This document shows, one piece after another, positions 57,360 through 64,000 of a stretch of 64,000 nucleotides of DNA. Location: assembly GCA_963723595.1 (NCBI GenBank), contig CAVRRQ010000002.1, forward strand, positions 868,001 through 932,000, read 5' to 3'. Each line of letters begins with the position of its first letter. The stretch's first letter is position 1. The notes below the pieces were generated by a model. That model had not been told where the DNA came from, searched no databases, and worked only from the letters and a program-made list of their open reading frames with translations. The position numbers were made by a program, and so were the translations under genes. This DNA is from RYN-230 sp963723595 (GTDB lineage: Bacteria; Actinomycetota; Actinomycetes; Streptosporangiales; Streptosporangiaceae).

Positions 57360-60300
57360 TCAGCCGGCTCCGGCCGGGATCTGCTCGATCAGCGCGGCCA
57401 GGCCGGTCTCGTCCAGCAGATCAGCCGGCCGCAGCGTGAGGTCGTGCCGCACGTAGTAGAACGCGGCCCGGACCTGTTCCGCGGGCACCCCGGCCAGCTG
57501 CGCCCAGGCCAGCCGGTAGGCGGCCAGCTGCACCGCGACGGCCTGATGCTCGGCGGCGCCGGGAGGGTGGCCTGTCTTCCAGTCCACCACGTCGAAACCG
57601 CCCTCCGGGGCGTCCCCGAACACCGCGTCGATCCGGCCGCGCACCGGCCGGCCGGCGATCAGCGTCTCGAACGGGACCTCCACTTCCACCGGCCAGCGGT
57701 TGCCCCACTCCCCGGACTCGAACCGCTCCCGCAGCGCGGCGAGGTCATTCGCGTCGCCGTCGGCGGGATCACCCGCGCCCGGGTCGTCGGCGGCGCCGAG
57801 CAGGTCATCCGGGTCGATGAGGCGCTGCTGGCTGAACCGCTCCTCCAGCCAGCGGTGGAAGGCGGTGCCCCGGCGGGCCTGCGGCGCGGGGGGCCGTGGC
57901 ATCGGCCGGCGGATCTGCCGGGCCAGCTGAGCCGGGTCACGCGCCATCATGACCAGCGCGGACACGGACAGCCGTGGAGGCAGCCAGACCGCCGACGCGG
58001 CCTCGGCGCGCCACTCGTCCCGCTCGGCGAGCAGCAGCCCGGTATCGGTGTCCCAGGCCGCAATCAGCGCCTGGTCTTCCTCGCTCAGTGCCCCGTCCCC
58101 GTGCTCGCCGGCGTCCCCGTGCTCGCCGGCGTCCCCGTCCTCGCCAGCCTGCCCCTGCCCGCCAGCCGGCCCGCGCCCGCCAGCCGGCCCGCCGCCCGCC
58201 AGCCGCGCCCGCGCCCGCCAGCCGGCCTGTGATCGCTGGTCTGCCCGGCCCCCGTGCTTGCCGCGCGGTGCCGCGCCATCGCCTCGTGCACCAGGTCCGC
58301 GGCTTCCCGGACCGCATCCTGCTGCCTGTCCCCCGGCTCGGCCGGCCACACGGCCGAGGGGGGCTCGGCGAGGGCGGGGTTCTCGCTGTCCTCCTCCGGC
58401 GGCGGGGCCCAGCACGCCACGGTGCCCGCGCCAGCCTCGCACGCCGCCTTGACCTCCTCCAGGAACACCGACGGGCCCAGCGGCGAGGACGCGTCGCCCC
58501 ACCAGTAACCGCTGCAGGCGAGCCAGAACGCGGCCCGGGTGGTGGCCACGTAGGCGAGCCGGCGTTCCTCGCCGAGATCCCGCGTGGCGCAGGCGGCCCC
58601 GAAGGCGGCCAGCGCACCCGGCTCCAGGCTGGGCAGGGCCGGCAGATCACCGGCGTCACCCCGCAACCCGAACGGGAGGAGCCGCGCGTTGTCCGTCCAG
58701 CGGCTCGCGAACCGGGGCTTGGCCGGGAACACTTGCGCCTTCTTCCCGGCCGACAGCCCGGGCACCACCACCGCCGCCCACTGCAGGCCCTTCGAGGCGT
58801 GCACGGTAGCCAGCGTGACCGTGTCCCCGTCGCCGACCCGCCCGGATTCCAGGCCGAACTCCTCCTCCTCGGCCGCGGTGAGGTAGGCCAGGAAGGCGCC
58901 CAGCGTGGGCTCCTCCTGATCGCCCGCGAAAGCAGCCGCGGCGTCCGCGAACGCGTCCAGGTCAGCGCGGGCGCTGGCCATGTCCCGGCCGGGGCGGGCC
59001 GCCACCTCGATGTCCAGCCCGAGGGCCCGTTCGACCTCACCGACCAAGTCGGGCAGCGGCCGGGCCACCCGGGAGCGCAGCTCGCGCAGTTCGGCGGCCA
59101 GCGCGGCCAGGCGGGCGTGGCCGGCCGCCGAATAGCCGGCCGGCTCGCCGAGGTCATCCAGCGCCTCGACCAGGCTGCCGGGATCGGCGGTCAGGTCGGT
59201 GATGGCCTTGGCCAGAGGGTCGTCGTCCCCGGCCGGCTCACTGCGGTCCGCTGGCCGTCCCCGGCGGTCGGCTGAGCGCCGTTGCTCGCGGGCCAGGGCC
59301 CGCGCGCGCTTGCCCAGCGCCACCAGGTCACGGGGGCCGATCCGCCAGCGGGGGCCGGTGAGCAGCCGGGCCAGCGGCGCGGAAGCGCCGGGGTCGTGCA
59401 GCACCCGCAGGGTGGCGACGATGTCGGCGACCTCCGGCACGGTGAGCAGCCCGCCCAGGCCGACTACCTCGACCGGGATGCCGCGGGCTTCGAGTGCGGT
59501 CCGCAGCGCGGGGAACTGGGCCCGCTTGCGGCACAGGACAGCGATGTCGCGCGGGTGCACCCGGTCTTCGCGGCTGTCCGGCCATGGCTCGCCGTCGGGG
59601 GCCACCCCGGGCGGCAGGGCCAGGAGCGTGCTGACCTGCCCGGCGACCCAGGCCGCCTCGTCAGCGGCCGTCTCGGTGAGCGCGCAGGTCACCCGCCCGC
59701 GGGCTGCCCGGCCCGGCGGCGGGACGAGCCGGGGCACCTCGGGCGCGACCGCCCGCAACCCTTCTTGCACGGCCGCGGCCACGTCCAGGACCCGGCCGGT
59801 GTTCCGGAAGCTGGTGGACAGCATGCGCACCGCGGCCGGGCTCGTGGTCCGGCCGCGCCCGCTGCCCGTGACCTCGGGAAAATCACGCCCGAACCGGCGC
59901 AGGTTGCCCGCGCTGGCGCCGCGCCAGCCGTAGATGGACTGGCAGGGATCACCGACCGCCGTCACCGGGTGGCCGCCCGCGAACAGCGCGCGCAGCAGGA
60001 CCAGCTGGGCCTGGCTGGTGTCCTGGTACTCATCGAGCAGCACGACCTGATAGCGGCCCCGTTCGGCCGCGCCGACCTCGGGGTGGCGGGCCGCGATCCG
60101 GGCGGCGATAGCCACCTGGTCGCCGTGGTCGATGACCTCACGCTCGGACTTGGCCCGCGCATAGCCGGCCACCATGGGCAGCAGCTGCTCCCGGGCCCGC
60201 TGGCAGTCGAGGATCTTGCGCACCGCGCCCGGCAACCTGCCGGGCAGCGCCGCGGCCTGCACCTCCAGCCAGTCCCCCACCCCGGTCACCTCGTCGGGCG

Positions 60301-60901
60301 TCCGCAGGTGCTCAGCCAGCTCGCCCGCCAGCATCAGCACGGCCGCGGTGACCGCCGGCGGTGACCAGGTCACCGCGTCCATCGGCCCGCCGTACCCGGA
60401 CACGACCCGGGCCGCGATCTGCCAGGCCACTGCCGGGGTGATCAGCCGCAGCGTCGGTTCCAGCGCCTCGCGCAGCGCGTGGTCGGCGACCAGCCGGGCG
60501 GCGTAGGCGTGGTAGGTGGAGACCACCGGCTCGCCCTCCAGGCCGGCCGCCTCGGATGGCTGCACCGTGGCGCTGGCCTGGCCCGGCCCGGGCAGGCTGG
60601 TACCGGGCAGGCTGATCCCGGGCAGGCTGGCCTTCCGCAACCCGTCCAGCCGGGTCCGCACCCGCTGGCCGAGCTCGGCCGCGGCCTTCCTGGTGAAGGT
60701 CAGGCCCAGCACCCGCTCGGGCCGGACCAGGCCGTTCGCAACCAGCCAGACCAGCCGGGCCGCCATCGTCTCGCTCTTGCCCGAGCCGGCCCCGGCGATC
60801 ACGGCCAGCGGCCGCGGCGGCGCCCCGATGACCGCGGCCTGCTCCGCGGTGGGCTCGGGCAGCCCGAGCAACCGGGCCAGCTGTACCGGGGTGTAGTTCA
60901 C
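57360..60901 (-). CDS. adnB: UvrD-like helicase with RecB nuclease domain, AdnB-type, frameshifted near 58200
   Basis: A helicase-nuclease of about 1180 aa. Motor motifs are Walker A AVIAGAGSGKS (residues 33-43), LTFTRKAAAELGQRV, DEYQDTSQAQ, GDPCQSIYGWRGA, TSFRNTGRVL, ATVHASKGLQW and AYVATTRAAF. The C-terminal PD-(D/E)XK nuclease has GTAFHRWLEERF, RGRIDAVFGDAPEGGFDVVDWKTG and QLAAYRLAW. A low-complexity Gly/Ala/Arg then Gly/Asp/Glu linker of 18-bp repeats (58085-58250) joins the two and holds the frame break. GTG 60901 overlaps the upstream AdnA stop. In Mycobacterium, AdnB is the lead motor and nuclease of the AdnAB resection machine that repairs double-strand breaks. Confidence 0.85.
58095..58240. 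repeat. Low-complexity repeat tract in the adnB linker
   Basis: Plus-strand units gtccccgtgctcgccggc (18 bp) then cccgccagccggcccgcg-type units. On the minus strand they code the linker between motor and nuclease domains. Confidence 0.7.
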
Positions 60902-63900
60902 GGGGTCACCTGGGCGCCGTCGGGATGCACCGGGCAGCAGGTCCGGACCGGGCACACCCGGCAGCCTGGGTTCACCGTGGCCCCGAAGACCGGCCCGGTC
61001 ATGCCCGTCGCGACCGTCTCGACCAGCCGGGCGGCCCAGCCCGGTTCCGGGTCATCCCCCAGCGCGCGCTGCCGCTGCACCTTGACCTCCGCCTTCAGGC
61101 CCGCCTTGCCTACCTGCACCAGCTCGGCACCGCCCGGCTCGACCAGGCCGAACTGCTCGAACGCACCGAGGAGCACAGCCAGCTGGTAGACGCCGAGCTG
61201 CGGGTTGCGGTCCAGTTCCGGGTCGGGCGGCCGGGACGAGCCGGTCTTCAGGTCCACGATCACGCCGCCGCCGTGCTCATCGCGCTCCAGCCGGTCCACC
61301 CGCCCGGTGATCTCCACCTGGCCGATCCGGACCTTGAGGGCCTGCTCCACCGCGACCAGCTGCCGGGGGTTGCCGCGGTGCCAGGCCAGGAACCGGGTCA
61401 CCATCCGCCGCGCGAGCTCCCGCTGCTTGTCGTTGTACCAGGCACTGCCGAAGTCCAGGTGATGCCAGATGTCGTCGATGCGCTCCTCGATGCCGGCCTC
61501 GCCGGTGCCCTCGGCGGCCAGGACCGCCGCCGCGTGGATGACCGTGCCCAGGTGCCGCAGTACGTCCGAGGTGCCGGCGCCGGCCGCGGCCTCCAGCAGC
61601 CAGCGCAGCCCGCACTTGGTGAACGACTCGACCTGGGAAGGTGACAGCTGGATGGTGGCCCCGGTGAGCGGGCCGGGGTCGGACAGCGTGGTCAGCGCGT
61701 ACCACTGCCGCGGGTGCGCGCCGCGCACCCCGGCCGCCGCGAGCCGGGCCAGCTGGGCCGCGGCGGCGGCGCGGACCGGGCCGGGCCGGGCCGGGTCGGC
61801 GGCCGCGCGGCGCAGCTCCGCGGTCAGCGCGGGCAGCGACAGCCAGTGCCGTCCCGCCGATGCGACCTGCTCGATATCCACGGCGTCGCCGGCCAGCTCA
61901 GCCAGGAACCGGGACGGCCGGTCCTCGCTGTCTTCCCCGCCGGCCGCGGTGACCACCAGGGCGCGCCGGGCCCGGGTCACCGCCACGTAGAACAGCCGGC
62001 GTTCCTCGTCGAGGAGCTTGGACACCAGCGCCGCCGCCGCCGCGTCACCGGGTCCCTGGGGCCCGGTCCCGGCCTGCGTGTCCACCGCGTTCAACCAGCT
62101 CGTCCATGCCCAGCAGCGACGAGCGCATCCGCAGGTCGGGCCAGGTGCCCTCCTGCACTCCGGCCACCACGACCAGGTCCCATTCCAGGCCCTTGGAGCG
62201 GTGCGCGGTGAGGATCCGGACCGCCTCGCCCTCCGGGGCGTGATCGGCCAGGGTGTCGCCGGGGATCTCCTGGCCGCCCATGCTCTCCAGGAACAGCGAG
62301 GGTGAGCCGGGTGGCAGCCGGGCGGCGAACCGGGATGCCGCGTCGAACAAGGCCACCACGGCGTCCAGATCCCGGTCGGCGGTCGCGCCCCGGTTCCCCC
62401 CGGCCGCGCTCGCCGCCTGCCACGCCGGGCCGAGCCCGGACGCGTCCCAGACCGCCCAGAGCACGTCGTAGGCGGTGCCGGGGACCCCGTCCGGATTGCC
62501 GGCCGGGGTGACCGCGCCCTGGGCGGTGCGCCGGGCCAGCGCGAGCAGCGTGGCCACCCGCCGCGCCGCGGCCGCCGGGGGGCCTCCCAGCAGGCTCAGC
62601 TGGCGGGGATCACGCAGCGCGCTGGCCAGCGGCTGGTTCCCCGGTGGCAGCCCGGCGGCAACGTCGGCGGCGTGCAGCGACCGCCGCAGCCGCCGCAGGC
62701 CGACCGCGTCCGTCCCGCCCAGCGGCCCGGTGAGCAGCTCGGCAGCGGCGTCCTCGTCGAGCGCTCCGGGCTGCAGGGCACAGCGCAGCAGCGCGAGCAG
62801 CGGCCGCGCACCCGGCTCCGCGGCCAGCGGCAGCTCATCGCCCGCCACGACCGCGGGGACGCCTCCCGTCGCCAGGGCACGACGCAGCAACGGAACCTGC
62901 CGCGTGGCCGAGCGCACCAGGACGGCCATGGACGACCAGGGAAGGCCGTCCACCAGGTGCGCGCGGCGCAGGGTGTCGGCGATGACGGCGGCTTCCTGGC
63001 TGACACTGGATGCCACCAGGATCCGGACGGCCCCGGGGTCCGCCGTGGCCAGTGGGACCAGGTCCCGGTGGCCACGGCCGGGCGGGGACGCGGCCGGTGA
63101 GGCCGGGCGCAGGCCGGGAAACGGCGGCCCATCGGTGAGGGACAGGCCAGCCGCGGCGGGGAGCCGTGCAGCCACCCGGCGCGAGGCGGCGAGCAGCACG
63201 GGGCCGCTGCGGCGGCCGGTCCGCAGCGCGACCACACCGGCCGGACGGTCGTCAGGGGTCCGGAACAGGTCCGGGAAACGTCCCATCGCGTGCACGTCGG
63301 CGCCACGGAACCCGTAAATGGACTGATCCGGGTCCCCCACCGCGATGAGCTCACGGCCATCACCCGCGAGCGCGTGCAGCAGCGCCTCCTGGGCCGGGTC
63401 GGTGTCCTGATACTCATCGACCAGCACCACGTCGTAGGCCTTGCGCTCGCGGTCCCGGGTCGCCGCCCGGCTCAGCAGCGCAGCAGCGATCCGGACGATC
63501 TCCGCGTAGTCGTAGGCCGGGACCGGGGCCAGATCGAAGCGCGCGGTGTAGCGGTCCAGGAAACCGCCCGCGGCCACCCAGTCGTCCCGGCCGAGCGTGC
63601 GGCCCAGCCGGGCCAGGCCCCGGCCGTCCAAACCGCGCTCGGCCGCTCGGAGCAGGAAATCGCGGAGCTCGGTGGCGAAGCCCCGGGTGCCCAGGGCGGG
63701 CCGGATCCGATCCGGCCACCGATGCAGGACAGCCGCTGGCTCGCCGCCCGCCGCTTCGGCGCCTGCTGCCTCGCCGCGGAGCATCCGCCGGACCTCCAGC
63801 AACTGCTCCGGGCCGGACAGCAGGGTCGGCGGGACGTCGCCGGCCAGCACGAACTCCCGCCGGACCAGGGCGTAGGCGTAGCTGTGGAAGGTCAGCGCCA

Positions 63901-64000
63901 GCGGCTGGCGGGTGGTCCGGCGCAGCCGGGTGGTGATCCGTTCGCGCAGCTCCTGCGCGGCCTTGCGGCTGAAGGTCAGGACCAGCACCCGTTCCGGGTC
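60898..64000 (-). CDS. adnA: UvrD-like helicase with RecB nuclease domain, AdnA-type, 5' end outside the window, frameshifted near 62090
   Basis: The visible part starts at motif Ia (VLVLTFSRKAAQELRERI); the Walker A region lies to the right of the window. Then come LVDEYQDTDPAQEALL, GDPDQSIYGFRGAD and ILTAHRSKGLEWDLVVV. After a frame change near 62090 it continues LDEERRLFYVAVTRARRAL, CGLRWLLEAAAGAG with the first cysteine, ITGRVDRLERDEHGGGVIVDLKTG (nuclease D and K), and the C-terminal CRVCPVRTCCPVHP. Four cysteines at these positions suggest an iron-sulfur cluster like that of AddB/AdnA nucleases. It ends overlapping adnB (GTGA). Confidence 0.85.

Overview
The window is a chromosomal segment of a high-GC actinomycete. 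Several things point there: very high G+C with strong third-position bias, many GTG starts, GTGA/ATGA translational overlaps, apparent leaderless transcripts, several F420/LLM-type oxidoreductases and a deazaflavin-dependent (DDN-like) protein, PucR, PadR, ROK and ECF regulators, and an AdnAB-type helicase-nuclease pair instead of RecBCD or AddAB. A streptosporangialean-type actinomycete is plausible, but the genus cannot be read from this sequence. I see no rRNA, tRNA, CRISPR array, intact insertion sequence or prophage.

Layout. 0-5.9 kb: the 5' end of a substrate-binding lipoprotein, a phosphoribosyltransferase-hydrolase fusion, an LLM oxidoreductase, the pseudouridine catabolic pair psuK-psuG, a double YbjQ-domain protein and a LOG-family phosphoribohydrolase. 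6-14 kb is the accessory, eroded part: a frameshifted membrane protein, small DUF genes separated by a three-copy dispersed element, a padR-membrane protein-lepB cluster, and a deletion scar where a PEBP gene and an ECF sigma gene, both lacking their 5' ends, meet head to head. 14-29.7 kb is mostly housekeeping: His-tailed thioredoxin, PucR, site-2 protease, TerC, ProRS, MFS pump, NUDIX, PIG-L, ArsR-SRPBCC pair, YbaK, and a GlcU-like transporter divergent from a ROK regulator. 29.8-35.3 kb: an ECF sigma unit, an LLM enzyme, a sugar MFS transporter and a glutamate-cysteine ligase family enzyme.

35.3-44.1 kb is the most interesting block. It is a divergent regulon. Leftward it encodes an SsuABC/TauABC-like ABC importer, a Gfo/Idh/MocA dehydrogenase, a creatininase-family hydrolase, a cupin and a D-2-hydroxyacid dehydrogenase. 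Rightward it encodes a two-subunit UxaA/SuyAB-type lyase and a FadR-type regulator. Both promoters read as TTGACA-18 bp-TANNNT, and each has the palindrome GGTCTGACC just downstream, so one regulator probably controls import and breakdown of one compound, perhaps a sulfonate or a cyclitol/sugar acid. 44-48.6 kb: an aquaporin and a TetR-controlled ABC exporter with two unequal ATPases. 48.9-64 kb: a badly frameshifted PHP hydrolase, a DDN-like protein under a twin-palindrome promoter, an LLM enzyme, nudC, an M20 dipeptidase, a GT87-like membrane protein, an MTH1187-type protein and adnB-adnA, the last cut by the window edge.

At least seven genes, and probably an eighth (the hydroxyacid dehydrogenase), have small frame breaks at G runs, short repeats or GC-rich stretches; most lie between 46 and 62 kb. 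Consensus indel errors in very GC-rich DNA are the simplest explanation, but real decay cannot be excluded from this sequence alone. These genes are annotated over their full inferred span, with the break noted.
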